A stretch of DNA of 32,482 nt from Methanobacteriota archaeon (GTDB taxonomy: Archaea; Thermoproteota; Thermoprotei_A; Sulfolobales; Sulfolobaceae): positions 1 to 32,482 of the forward strand of contig JAFMDM010000007.1 in assembly GCA_017857195.1 (NCBI GenBank). Reading direction: 5' to 3'. The translations under genes and the position numbers were made by a program. Position 1 is the stretch's first letter; every line of letters begins with the position of its first letter. The notes under the pieces were generated by a model. That model did not search any database. It saw only the letters and a list, made by a program, of their open reading frames with translations, and had not been told where the DNA came from. Positions 1 through 8,484 of this stretch are shown piece by piece.

Positions 1-70
1 AAGGATTGCTGTTCCATTTACGCCTTTATAAAGAGAACGTAGCTCTCTTTCAATTAAAGGGAAAATTAGT

Positions 71-158
71 GCCGCGGCCGGGATTTGAACCCGGGTCACG
101 GGCTCGAGAGGCCCGTATACTTTCGGCGCAAGGCTTGACCGGACTATACTACCGCGGC
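71..158 (-). tRNA. tRNA-Glu (anticodon CUC) with a probable intron
   Basis: On the minus strand the acceptor GCCGCGG pairs with the 3' CCGCGGC. The T arm is CCGGG-TTCAAAT-CCCGG. The anticodon arm CGGGC-CTCTCGA-GCCCG puts CTC at positions 34-36, so the tRNA reads GAG (Glu). The CCA end is not encoded. The segment is 88 nt, about 14 nt too long for a class I tRNA, and the surplus lies between the D loop and the anticodon stem. When it is removed, a D stem GTAT/GTAT with G-U pairs and a GG-containing D loop forms. A TATA-like element (minus-strand GTTTTTAA) lies about 26 bp upstream near 181-188, and a T-rich stretch follows the 3' end. The tRNA identity is seen directly; the splice sites are inferred. 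Confidence 0.93.
121..134 (-). other. probable non-canonical tRNA intron (about 14 nt) in the D arm
   Basis: The extra bases GCCTTGCGCCGAAA (register uncertain by one base) separate the D loop from the 3' strand of the D stem. Crenarchaeal tRNAs are known to carry introns outside position 37/38, removed by the heteromeric splicing endonuclease at bulge-helix-bulge or relaxed bulge-helix-loop motifs. I could not fold an unambiguous bulge-helix-bulge here, so the boundaries are inferred only from the restored cloverleaf. Confidence 0.7.
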
Positions 159-190
159 ATCACAAAACTGCTAAACTGGGTTAAAAACGT

Positions 191-1112
<922 letters not shown>

Positions 1113-1116
1113 TCCC

Positions 1117-2082
1117 ATGCATGGAGGTGTTCCGTGGTCCAATGGTAGGCCTGAGAAACTGAAGGATTTCAGTGTTAACATCAATCCACTGGGGACCCCT
1201 CACTTCATTGATGAGTTGTTATTTGATGCATTGAAACAGGGAGTCCATAGGGTTTATCCCGACGATTACAGGGATTTGAAGTCTCTATTGGCCGAGATCT
1301 ATGACGTTCCTCCCGAGCTAATAGGGGTTTTCAACGGTGCCAGTCAAGTTCTTTCACTTCTACCCAATGCCGACGTTCCAGAACCCAACTTTTCAGAGTA
1401 CAGGAGGGCTAATTCCTATTTAGCTTCTCAATTGGACAACGAATTTCAATATAGGTTGGTTGGAGAGAGGGTGATCACTGGAAATCCCGTTAATCCCACC
1501 GGTTCTGTTTTGGGTGAGTCGGAGATCTTGAACTTCCTTTCCTACGGGAAGACGCTCTTTCTGGACGAATCTTTCGTTGACATTAGTCCCGTGAGAGGAC
1601 ATGCTAAATTGTCAGCCGAGTTCGGGAATTTGTTGGTGATCTCCAGTTTCACTAAGTCCTTGGCCATCCCAGGGCTTAGGTTCGGTTTCACATTTGGAAA
1701 AGCTTCCCTGGAGTTGGAGAGATTAGCTGGACCTTGGAGGGTAAACAGTTTGATCTATTACGTTCTCGTCAACGCAGGTGCCAAAGAGATAAGATCCTTC
1801 CTCGTTAGGTCTAAGGAGAAGGTGATCGAACTTCTATCCAGGTCTAACGGATGCGGCCTCAAGACCTATAGGAGTCACGCTCCGTTCTTTTTGGCTCTGT
1901 CGCCCGTGAGATCATCAGTCCTCAACTTGAGACTGAAAAGGATGGGATTCCTGATTAGGGATGCCAGTGACTTCATGGGTTTGAACGACAGACACGTCAG
2001 AATATCGTTGAGGCAGGACCTCCCTGAACTATGTGAGGCAATATCTCAGGCACTAAGTGAGGCTGAAAACAATCTAATTTGA
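1117..2082 (+). CDS. class I/II PLP aminotransferase, CobD-like (threonine-phosphate decarboxylase family)
   Basis: This is a fold type I PLP enzyme of 321 residues. The N-terminus, HGG followed by DFSVNINPLGTP, is typical of CobD, which makes (R)-1-amino-2-propanol phosphate for the cobalamin nucleotide loop; the family also contains histidinol-phosphate aminotransferases. Further motifs are GNPVNPTG (substrate/PLP loop), LDESF (PLP aspartate), SFTKSLAIPGLRFG (Schiff-base lysine) and a C-terminal VRISLR. At 321 residues it is shorter than HisC. A strong Shine-Dalgarno GGTGATC overlaps the upstream stop region just before the ATG. No other cobalamin gene lies in the window, so the substrate assignment rests on the N-terminal signature alone. 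Confidence 0.72.
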   Translation: MHGGVPWSNGRPEKLKDFSVNINPLGTPHFIDELLFDALKQGVHRVYPDDYRDLKSLLAEIYDVPPELIGVFNGASQVLSLLPNADVPEPNFSEYRRANSYLASQLDNEFQYRLVGERVITGNPVNPTGSVLGESEILNFLSYGKTLFLDESFVDISPVRGHAKLSAEFGNLLVISSFTKSLAIPGLRFGFTFGKASLELERLAGPWRVNSLIYYVLVNAGAKEIRSFLVRSKEKVIELLSRSNGCGLKTYRSHAPFFLALSPVRSSVLNLRLKRMGFLIRDASDFMGLNDRHVRISLRQDLPELCEAISQALSEAENNLI

Positions 2083-2147
2083 CCCAGGAATGGTCTGAGG
2101 AAAAGTTTAGGTCTCGTATGGGATAGCCTTGTGTCGCACTTAAACCA

Positions 2148-3224
2148 TTAACCTATTCCCAGTGTCAGGCTTAGCTTCTTTTTCATTTCCTCAACGTACT
2201 TCACATATTCCCTGAAGTCCTCTGGTTCCTCAAGGGACTCTCCACCGTGGCCCATCGTTATGACCTTACCCTTTTCTGCCGCCCATTGAGATACTTCATC
2301 TAGCCCCTGAGGGTCCTCCAGGAAAAGCACGCTGAAGTCCTCATGGAATAACGGACTCCATCTCCTTCTGCCAACGTAGATCAGGAATCCATCTCCCCTG
2401 ACATAGCCCAATACCTCTCTTCCACCTATTTTGAAGCTGTTTGGGGGCTCTATGGAGCCCAATATTTGAGAGTGGAATCTCTGCAAGGATGGGGACCTTG
2501 GATCAAACTTCAGTATTGTGGGCGGAAGGTTATACCCCTCCATTAGGACGTAGGCGAAGGTGGGAGAGGTCGTCGCATCAATCACGGTGTGCTCCGTCTT
2601 TACCTCCCTAAATATCTTGAACGGTTCGTCGAATACTGAAACCTTGTTTTCGTTGAAGAAAAGCATTCTTCCCTTCTGTGCCCTCAATCCTAGAATCTCC
2701 TGGTCCTTTGCTATCTCCCTAACCGTCCCTCCCTGATGGGAAAGTATGGTGTTATCTCTCCTAATGTAAAGAGAGGAGTCTGAGCAGGCCAACTCTTCTC
2801 CTTCCGTGAGCTCACCGGATTCGGAGACCACCTTCCCGTCCCTTAGTCCCCAAACATGGTCCCCAACTTTACACCACGGAATGAAATCCAACTTTCCCTC
2901 CTCCCTCAAGTCTTCACTGAGTATCGTGCCATCCCTCAGGATCAGTTTGTTATTGTGTGTCAGCATGGCCGGGGAAGGTAACTTTTTCACAGAAAGTCTA
3001 GAGAGGTCCACCATAACTCCCCTCCCACTCTCCATCACTGAAAGTAGCATTGGGGAGAGGAAAGTGATAGGGTAGGAGTCATTTGTGGAGCAGTAGGCAA
3101 GATAACTACCAGACTCCCCCACCTTTATATGGACGGAGAAATTTCCACTAATATTTGTAGCAAAAGAAAGTTGATTCTCCAAGGGTGAGGCTACTATACT
3201 TCTGATTTTGGGTATGGCTATCAA
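2148..3224 (-). CDS. hypothetical beta-rich protein, possibly propeller-like
   Basis: This 358-residue protein is not recognised. It is dominated by short beta strands separated by turns and Asp/Gly-rich loops (for example GDHVWGLRDGKVVSESGEL), a texture resembling the propeller half of S9-type peptidases, but no GxSxG nucleophile motif or hydrolase domain follows. The last 40 residues are charged and helical. There is no signal peptide or membrane segment. Its ATG overlaps the alaX stop by 4 nt, so translation is coupled to the tRNA-editing enzyme. The propeller idea is inference from strand pattern. Confidence 0.6.
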   Translation of the reverse strand: MIAIPKIRSIVASPLENQLSFATNISGNFSVHIKVGESGSYLAYCSTNDSYPITFLSPMLLSVMESGRGVMVDLSRLSVKKLPSPAMLTHNNKLILRDGTILSEDLREEGKLDFIPWCKVGDHVWGLRDGKVVSESGELTEGEELACSDSSLYIRRDNTILSHQGGTVREIAKDQEILGLRAQKGRMLFFNENKVSVFDEPFKIFREVKTEHTVIDATTSPTFAYVLMEGYNLPPTILKFDPRSPSLQRFHSQILGSIEPPNSFKIGGREVLGYVRGDGFLIYVGRRRWSPLFHEDFSVLFLEDPQGLDEVSQWAAEKGKVITMGHGGESLEEPEDFREYVKYVEEMKKKLSLTLGIG

Positions 3225-3919
3225 GGTTCCACTGTGTAGTATACTCTCTTTCTACCCTTCCCTTTATTTTCAACCCTCAGAAGCTTCACGTTTCCTATCT
3301 CCAAGGTGTTGGAGACGTGGGGCCCTCCATCAGCTTGTACGTCTATTCCATCTATTTCCACAATCCGCCAGGTTTGTAGATCAGGAGGACTTCTTCCCGC
3401 CAACTTAACTATTCCCTCTATCTTCAAGGCCTCGTCCCTGGGAAGGAAGTATATTTTCACCTTCCTTCCCTCCTTGGCTATTTGCTCGGCCTCCCTTATG
3501 ATCCTCTCCAACGTCTCCTTGTCCTCGACATTGAAGTCGTCCTTTGCGTACTCCGAACTTATATGCCCCCCGGTAACTAATGCCTTGAATTTGGTGTAAG
3601 CTATGGCGGCTATCATGTGAGAGAGTGTGTGTAGCCTCATGATCCTGTACCTTCTCTCCCAATCTATCTTTCCTTTAACCTGCTCACCTACCTCCATCTG
3701 TCCCTCCACAAGGTGGGCTATCTCATCTCCTTCCCTAGCTACATTGCTTACCCTGAACTCCTCAGAGCCAGATAGAAGCCAGCCTACGTCGTTGTCCAGA
3801 CCTCCACCGCCTGGGTAAAAGGCAGTCCTGTCCAAGAAGACCTTGCTTCCTTGCACCTTAGTTACAGTAGCCTCGAACTCCTTTACATAGGAGTCGTTGA
3901 GGAAGAGTTCCTCCACCAC
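3221..3919 (-). CDS. alaX: AlaX-M type alanyl-tRNA editing protein
   Basis: This is a free-standing AlaRS editing domain that hydrolyses Ser (or Gly) mischarged on tRNA-Ala. Its 232 residues fit the AlaX-M class: an N-terminal beta domain with TAFYPGGGG, then the zinc-site motif HTLSHM (HxxxH) near residue 97 and a C-terminal GGPHVSNTLEIG. The second zinc motif is normally CxxxH; here it reads DGGPH, with Asp in the Cys position, a substitution I believe also occurs in other archaeal AlaX proteins. The start is GTG, with GAGGAGATCAC upstream inside the end of the Hsp20-like gene. It follows that gene by 6 bp and overlaps the next by 4 nt, so the three form one operon. Confidence 0.88.
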   Translation of the reverse strand: MVEELFLNDSYVKEFEATVTKVQGSKVFLDRTAFYPGGGGLDNDVGWLLSGSEEFRVSNVAREGDEIAHLVEGQMEVGEQVKGKIDWERRYRIMRLHTLSHMIAAIAYTKFKALVTGGHISSEYAKDDFNVEDKETLERIIREAEQIAKEGRKVKIYFLPRDEALKIEGIVKLAGRSPPDLQTWRIVEIDGIDVQADGGPHVSNTLEIGNVKLLRVENKGKGRKRVYYTVEP

Positions 3920-3925
3920 AATGCT

Positions 3926-4189
3926 TCAATGTGATCTCCTCATAAAAACGCTTACAGTGCCGTTTCTTACCTCAACCTTTACGCTCTTGGGATCCACGTC
4001 GTCTGGCAAATTGATTATTTTAACCACACTATTGTTCTTATTGTCAAAGACGTAAAGCCTATGATGATCCGCCTTTGCCACTAGCCATTTGGGCTCAGTG
4101 TCTTTTCCCCTCAAATCCAGGTAAACCCTCACCCAGTCCTCTCCCTGTTGTAAATCGACATCAGGATCTTCATCCTGAATTATGGGCAA
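3926..4189 (-). CDS. Hsp20 / CS-domain-like small protein
   Basis: The 87 residues are essentially one alpha-crystallin/CS-like beta sandwich: WVRVYLDLRG, WLVAKADHHRLYVFD, VVKIINLPDDVDPKSVKVEVRNGTVSVFM. The last part resembles the Hsp20 strand pattern ending in a short hydrophobic tail. It lacks the long N-terminal arm and the IXI tail of oligomeric small heat-shock proteins. The only usable start is TTG at 4189, preceded by GGTGGGAT; in-frame codons upstream (reading WWDST) contain no start codon before a stop. It leads the operon with alaX. A chaperone role is inferred. Confidence 0.72.
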   Translation of the reverse strand: MPIIQDEDPDVDLQQGEDWVRVYLDLRGKDTEPKWLVAKADHHRLYVFDNKNNSVVKIINLPDDVDPKSVKVEVRNGTVSVFMRRSH

Positions 4190-4265
4190 AGTGGAATCCC
4201 ACCAACTAACTCTCTCCTGCCCTTAAAAAATGGTGGACTAAATTGTCTAGATTGTGATGAAGGTC

Positions 4266-4272
4266 TAATATT
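4266..4272 (+). promoter_or_regulatory. TATA box for the class III aminotransferase
   Basis: TAATATT is centred 25 bp before the ATG at 4294, the spacing expected for a leaderless Sulfolobales transcript. No Shine-Dalgarno is present before that ATG. Confidence 0.5.
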
Positions 4273-4293
4273 CTGGAAAGTATCACTACTTTC

Positions 4294-5619
4294 ATGGATT
4301 GGGTCTCAGAACGAACTAGGGAACTACTCTACGGTACTTGGAGGAAGCAAAGGGGATGGTCGCCAATAAACGTGGTCTCAGCTGATGGTGTATATTTCTT
4401 TGACAGCTCCGGAAGGAAGTTTCTTGACTTTTCATCTCAATTAGTAAGCACTAACCTGGGTCATAAGAATACTGCCATAATAGACGCCATAATTGAGCAG
4501 GCAAGGAAGTTGCCATATATCTCGCCAGCATTCACCTCAGAGGTTAAGGTGAGGGCTGCGGAGTCCCTACTGAAGGTTATGCCCAAATCCATAAGAAAGT
4601 TCTTCTTCTCCACCTCAGGAGCCGAAGCAAATGAAGCGGCCATGAAGATAAGCAGAATGGTCAAGCGCTCCTCATATAAGATCCTCGCCAGATATAGGTC
4701 TTATCACGGATCGACCTACGGTGCCATATCTGCCACGGGAGACTATAGAAGGTGGTTAGCTGAACCTAACGTAGCTCAAGGGATCGTAAGGTACCCAGAG
4801 CCCTACTGCTTCCGATGTCCCCTGAAGTTGAAGTATCCTCAGTGTGGCCTGGCCTGCGTTAATTATGTGGACTATATTGTGAAGCAGGAGTCCAACGTTG
4901 CGGCAATTATGGTGGAGCCCATCACTGGAACTAATGGCGTTGTAGTTCCTCCAGAGGAATATCTCCCTGAACTAAGAAAAATAGCGTTGGAAAACGACTT
5001 ACTTTTCATAGCGGACGAGGTAATGACAGGTTGGGGTAGGACAGGCCATTGGTTCGCAGTCAGTAAGTGGGGAGTGGAACCCGATTTACTGACCACCGCC
5101 AAGGGAGCCAGTAATACCTATCTCCCCCTTGGAGTTACAGGCACCTGCAAGGATGTATCGGATTTCTTTGAGGACCATCTATTCGCTCACGGTCACACTT
5201 ACGAGGCACATCCCTTGGCCCTCTCTACCCTTCCAGCCGTCATATCGGAGTTTGAGAGAATGAAGATCCTAGATCACGTTAGGGACTTAGAGAGCCACCT
5301 GGGAAAAAGGCTGCGGGAAATGAAGGAAAGGCACAGATCCGTGGGGGATGTCAGAGGTATTGGATTCTTCTGGGCCGTTGAACTGGTCAAGGACGATAAG
5401 AACACACCCTTCGCAGACTATGAACAAAGGGCAGCGGGGGAGGTAAGTGAAGTGGACAGACTGGCGTCCAAACTTATGGAAATGGGCGTTTACGTTTACA
5501 ATGGCCCTTCCTGGTTAGTTATAGCTCCTCCTTTAATTTCCACGGTAGAGAACCTCGATGAGGGGCTCAACGCCTTGGACTCGGCGCTCAAATACACTGA
5601 CGATAAGTACTCCAAGTGA
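4294..5619 (+). CDS. class III PLP aminotransferase
   Basis: This is an omega-type (class III) aminotransferase of 441 residues, of the group that includes 4-aminobutyrate, beta-alanine and taurine aminotransferases. Visible motifs are FFSTSGAEANEAAMK (phosphate loop), YRSYHGSTYGA, a Cys-rich insert CFRCPLKLKYPQCGLAC common in this family, FIADEVMTGWGRTG (PLP aspartate) and TTAKGASN with the Schiff-base lysine. The start is leaderless ATG. It ends 11 bp before an acryloyl-CoA-reductase-like gene, suggesting co-transcription and a role in an amino-acid-to-semialdehyde step, perhaps from beta-alanine or 4-aminobutyrate. The substrate cannot be read from the sequence. Confidence 0.88.
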   Translation: MDWVSERTRELLYGTWRKQRGWSPINVVSADGVYFFDSSGRKFLDFSSQLVSTNLGHKNTAIIDAIIEQARKLPYISPAFTSEVKVRAAESLLKVMPKSIRKFFFSTSGAEANEAAMKISRMVKRSSYKILARYRSYHGSTYGAISATGDYRRWLAEPNVAQGIVRYPEPYCFRCPLKLKYPQCGLACVNYVDYIVKQESNVAAIMVEPITGTNGVVVPPEEYLPELRKIALENDLLFIADEVMTGWGRTGHWFAVSKWGVEPDLLTTAKGASNTYLPLGVTGTCKDVSDFFEDHLFAHGHTYEAHPLALSTLPAVISEFERMKILDHVRDLESHLGKRLREMKERHRSVGDVRGIGFFWAVELVKDDKNTPFADYEQRAAGEVSEVDRLASKLMEMGVYVYNGPSWLVIAPPLISTVENLDEGLNALDSALKYTDDKYSK

Positions 5620-5630
5620 AACATTAGCAA

Positions 5631-6626
5631 GTGAAGGCCGTAATAGTTCCCTCCAAGGGCTCCTCCTATAGATTGGAGCAAGTGAAAGAGCCGGTTAGAG
5701 AGAAGGGGCAAGTTAAGGTAAAAGTGTTGAGAGCGGCACTATGCTATAGGGACCTCCTTCAGTTGAAGGGCTTTTACCCTAGAATGAAGTATCCAGTGAT
5801 CCTTGGTCACGAAATGGTGGGGGAGGTGATCGAATCAGACGGAGAATTTAAGGTGGGGGAGAAGGTCGTTTCCACCCTTTATGCGGCCGACGGCTCATGT
5901 AGGTTCTGTATCAGTGGCGACGAGTCCCATTGTTTGAACAGGCTGGGTTATTCCGAGGAACTTGACGGCTTCTTCTCAGAGTACGCAATGGTGAGGCCAC
6001 AAAGTCTAGTTAAGGTTCCTGAGGGTGTAAGAGAAGAGGACGCCGTCATATCTCCATGCGTTAGCGGAATGATCTATGCTGGCCTTAGGAGGGCCGGCCT
6101 TAAGCCTGGAGAGCTGGTTGTGGTCACCGGGGCAGGAGGGGGAGTGGGAGTGCATGCAGTTCAGGTGGCGTCTGCTTTGGGAGCCAAAGTGGTAGCAGTC
6201 ACCTCGGATAAGGAGAAACTGGAGGTGTTGGGCAAGTATGTTTCTAATGTGATCCTCGGTTCAAAGTTCGCAGATCAAGTCGGAAGGGAGGCAGACGTTG
6301 TAATAGACACGGTGGGAACTCCTACCATTGATGAGAGTCTCAGGTCCCTCAGACAAGGGGGCAGACTAGTGCAGGTAGGCAACGTTGATCCCACGTCCAA
6401 GTATGAGTTGAGGCTGGGGTACGTTATTCTAAAGGATCTGCAGGTAATAGGCCACGCTTCAGCCAATAGGAGTGACATTGAGGCCGCGATGAGGTTATGC
6501 GCAGAAGGAAAACTTAGAGCCGTTATAGCCGGAATATATGGGCTAGACGAGATTGACCGGGCGTTCTCAGTATTGTTGAGCAGGAGCAGAGTTGGTAAGG
6601 TCTTGTTATCACCTTTTAAAGAGTAA
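5631..6626 (+). CDS. zinc-type MDR reductase, acryloyl-CoA reductase-like
   Basis: This is a medium-chain dehydrogenase/reductase of 331 residues. It has Cys38 in AALCYRDLLQLKGFYPR, the GHE zinc-site motif, a partial structural-zinc Cys cluster (SCRFCISGDESHC) and a Rossmann motif GAGGGVGVHAVQ. The stretch around YRDLLQLKGFYPRMKYPVILGHE closely resembles, from memory, the Sulfolobales NADPH-dependent acryloyl-CoA reductase of the 3-hydroxypropionate/4-hydroxybutyrate carbon-fixation cycle, as does VIDTVGTPT with VGNVDP. A generic alcohol dehydrogenase paralogue is the alternative. It starts with GTG 11 bp after the aminotransferase stop. Confidence 0.8.
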   Translation: MKAVIVPSKGSSYRLEQVKEPVREKGQVKVKVLRAALCYRDLLQLKGFYPRMKYPVILGHEMVGEVIESDGEFKVGEKVVSTLYAADGSCRFCISGDESHCLNRLGYSEELDGFFSEYAMVRPQSLVKVPEGVREEDAVISPCVSGMIYAGLRRAGLKPGELVVVTGAGGGVGVHAVQVASALGAKVVAVTSDKEKLEVLGKYVSNVILGSKFADQVGREADVVIDTVGTPTIDESLRSLRQGGRLVQVGNVDPTSKYELRLGYVILKDLQVIGHASANRSDIEAAMRLCAEGKLRAVIAGIYGLDEIDRAFSVLLSRSRVGKVLLSPFKE

Positions 6627-6681
6627 AGTTAATATAGCATCTTAACTGTGATAGAAAATAAATTCAACTGTTAGCGGTCAG

Positions 6682-6690
6682 TTTTATATA
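6682..6690 (+). promoter_or_regulatory. TATA box for aRF1
   Basis: TTTTATATA is centred about 35 bp before ATG 6721, predicting a transcript start near 6712 and a leader of about 9 nt. The leader would begin around CGATCAGGG and holds no strong Shine-Dalgarno. Confidence 0.5.
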
Positions 6691-6720
6691 TGATATGAGA
6701 GATTATTATCTCGATCAGGG

Positions 6721-7816
6721 ATGAGTCTTTGAGAAGTATACTATAAGTAAGGAGGAGCTCAAGGCCCTGTTAAGGGACCTGAAGAAGTGGAAGGCACCTG
6801 CTACTGTATTGCTTTCCCTATATATTCCTCCAGGGAGGCCAATAGCAGACGTTACAAACACCCTAAGGCAGGAGCTTTCCATCTCTCAAAACATAAAGCT
6901 AAAGAGAACCAGAGAAGCAGTGGAAATGGCCATATCCACGGCCATAGACAGATTAAGCAAGATATCAAAGGTACCTGATAATGGGCTAGTTATATTTAGC
7001 GGTAAGAACTTCGACACAGAGGAGTTCAAATGTATAGTCTTTTCTCCCCCTGAGAAAACCAGTGTGTACTTCTACAGGACAGATAAGGAATTCCACACTG
7101 AATTCCTGGAGGATCTAATAGAGGAAAACGACGTCTACGGCTTACTGATCATAGAGAGAGATGAAGCCACCATAGGTATGTTAAGGGGAAGCAGACTAGA
7201 AGTCCTGGAAGAGCTACAGGGTTACATACCAGGGAAGCATACTAAGGGAGGGCAGAGTCAGAGACGTGAGGCTAGAATCATAGAGGAGCTCGTTCACGAA
7301 TTCCATAAGGAGGTAGGAGAGAGGGCCAACAGCTATTTCCTACCATATCTTGAGAACAAGAAACTGAAGGGGATATTGGTAGGTGGTCCTGGATTTGCCA
7401 AGCAGGACTTCGTGGAGGGTGATTATATAGATTATAGACTAAAGAAGATGATAATAGAACCCCTTCTGGACATCAGTTACCAGGGTGAAAACGGACTGAG
7501 GGAGATGGTTATGAGGTCTGGTGACGCTCTAAAGGGACAGAAATTGGTTGAGGTGGAGAAAGCCTTAGAGGAGATAAAGTATCATCTGGCCAAATCTGAC
7601 GATCTAGTGGTGTATGGACGCAAGGAGATAGAGGCAGCGCTCGATTCAGGGGCTGTGGAGTTCCTTATAATTTACGATGATGACGCAAATCGGGATTTAA
7701 TCCAGAAGGCAGAGAGTTCCAAGGCAAATCTTTACGTGGTGGGCAGTGAACTTCCAGAGGCTGAGTGGATAAGAAAGACATTCAGTGGAGCCATAGGGAA
7801 GTTAAGATATAAGTGA
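6721..7816 (+). CDS. prf1: peptide chain release factor aRF1, needing a +1 shift at codon 3/4
   Basis: This is the archaeal class I release factor, which reads all three stop codons and triggers peptidyl-tRNA hydrolysis. The track ORF begins at an internal TTG (6809) and lacks the first helix. The homologous N-terminus continues upstream in the same frame ([26 protein letters not shown]) but meets TGA at 6722 before any ATG, GTG or TTG. ATG 6721 opens the other frame as ATG AGT CTT TGA. A +1 step on CTT-T joins M-S-L to E-K-Y and gives 364 residues, about the usual length. Motifs in that numbering are NIKL (57-60, where NIKS is canonical), YRTDKEF (118-124) and KHTKGGQSQ with GGQ at 176-178. 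Either programmed frameshifting, a sequence error or a non-standard start explains the 5' end. Confidence 0.9.
6727..6732 (+). promoter_or_regulatory. candidate recoding site CTT TGA in aRF1
   Basis: Codon 3 is CTT and codon 4 is TGA. Peptidyl-tRNA-Leu could re-pair from CUU to UUU, placing GAG in the A site and entering the conserved frame. The same CUU UGA core mediates autoregulatory +1 frameshifting in bacterial prfB. An AGGG lies 6 nt before CTT, whereas the stimulatory Shine-Dalgarno in prfB is closer. An extra T in the CTTT run, from error or mutation, would give the same picture. Confidence 0.5.
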
Positions 7817-7817
7817 G

Positions 7818-8441
7818 CTAAAGGGTCCCCCTCCTCCTCATCTCGGCCACTATATCCGTGATGGGAATGGGAGGGGTTACGTTGTAACTCTCCTCGAAGA
7901 TTTTTGTTAGTTCCTTCGGCTCTTGAACACCTATCTCGTCTATTATTTTCTTCACTAGATTTATCTCATCCTCCCAGTAGTTCCATGGGTACATGAACCA
8001 GCTCCAGTCCTTGACCTCCTGTGCGTAATAGGTGGGCTTGAATTTGGCTGAATTAGCTAAGTACTGCAGCGTTGCAGTCTTCACCTCTCCTACGTTGAAG
8101 TTTTCTCTCACGAAATCACGGGATAGGACGATGCTATCGCCAGTGTCACAAATGTCGTCTACGATCATGACCTTTGCCCCCTTCAGGTCTAACCTAAATG
8201 GATATTTCACTCTCGCCTCAGGGTTCCTGGAGGCAGTTACTACCCAATGTTCTACCTTAAGAGAAAGAATGTCCACCACTCCTAGGTGATCTGCAAGTAA
8301 TCTGCTAGGCACCAGACCTCCCCTTGCTATTGCCACTATTACATCCGGCCAGTATCCATCTTCCTTTATTTTGTCGCTGAGCGTTTTACTGAGTTCAACT
8401 ATCTGATCCCAGCTGACCACCTTGACGGGTATCTTGGGCAC
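7818..8441 (-). CDS. purine (hypoxanthine/xanthine/guanine-type) phosphoribosyltransferase
   Basis: This is a type I phosphoribosyltransferase of 207 residues, probably in purine base salvage. The PRPP-binding motif is [14 protein letters not shown] near residue 97; the early [17 protein letters not shown] loop is typical of Gpt/XPRT-like enzymes. A Trp/Tyr-rich segment ([14 protein letters not shown]) follows the core. I chose GTG 8441 (MPKIPVKVV) because AAGGTGTGGG lies at Shine-Dalgarno distance and the extra residues of the TTG 8480 form look unlike the family. It is the last gene of the leftward inositol-phosphate synthase cluster, 43 bp after the Cys-rich gene. The exact base specificity is not readable. 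Confidence 0.85.
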   Translation of the reverse strand: MPKIPVKVVSWDQIVELSKTLSDKIKEDGYWPDVIVAIARGGLVPSRLLADHLGVVDILSLKVEHWVVTASRNPEARVKYPFRLDLKGAKVMIVDDICDTGDSIVLSRDFVRENFNVGEVKTATLQYLANSAKFKPTYYAQEVKDWSWFMYPWNYWEDEINLVKKIIDEIGVQEPKELTKIFEESYNVTPPIPITDIVAEMRRRGTL

Positions 8442-8484
8442 TATAATTACCCACACCTTCTCAATGAAGGGGTTAATCAATCTT

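Noticed and set aside
24-33. TTTATAAAG at the left edge as a promoter
   Set aside because: It is palindromic and no gene start lies at suitable distance within the window; it may serve a gene beyond the edge.
4254-4275. Possible C/D box sRNA (GTGATGA) upstream of the class III aminotransferase
   Set aside because: No CTGA D or D' box follows at suitable distance and no terminal stem forms.
6697-6716. Small hairpin GAGAT-TATT-ATCTC before aRF1
   Set aside because: With the TATA at 6682-6690 most of it lies upstream of the predicted transcript start, and a 5-bp stem is weak evidence.
6809-7816. aRF1 ORF starting at TTG 6809 as given in the track
   Set aside because: It removes the conserved first helix and KKWKAPAT strand, which are clearly encoded upstream in the same frame.
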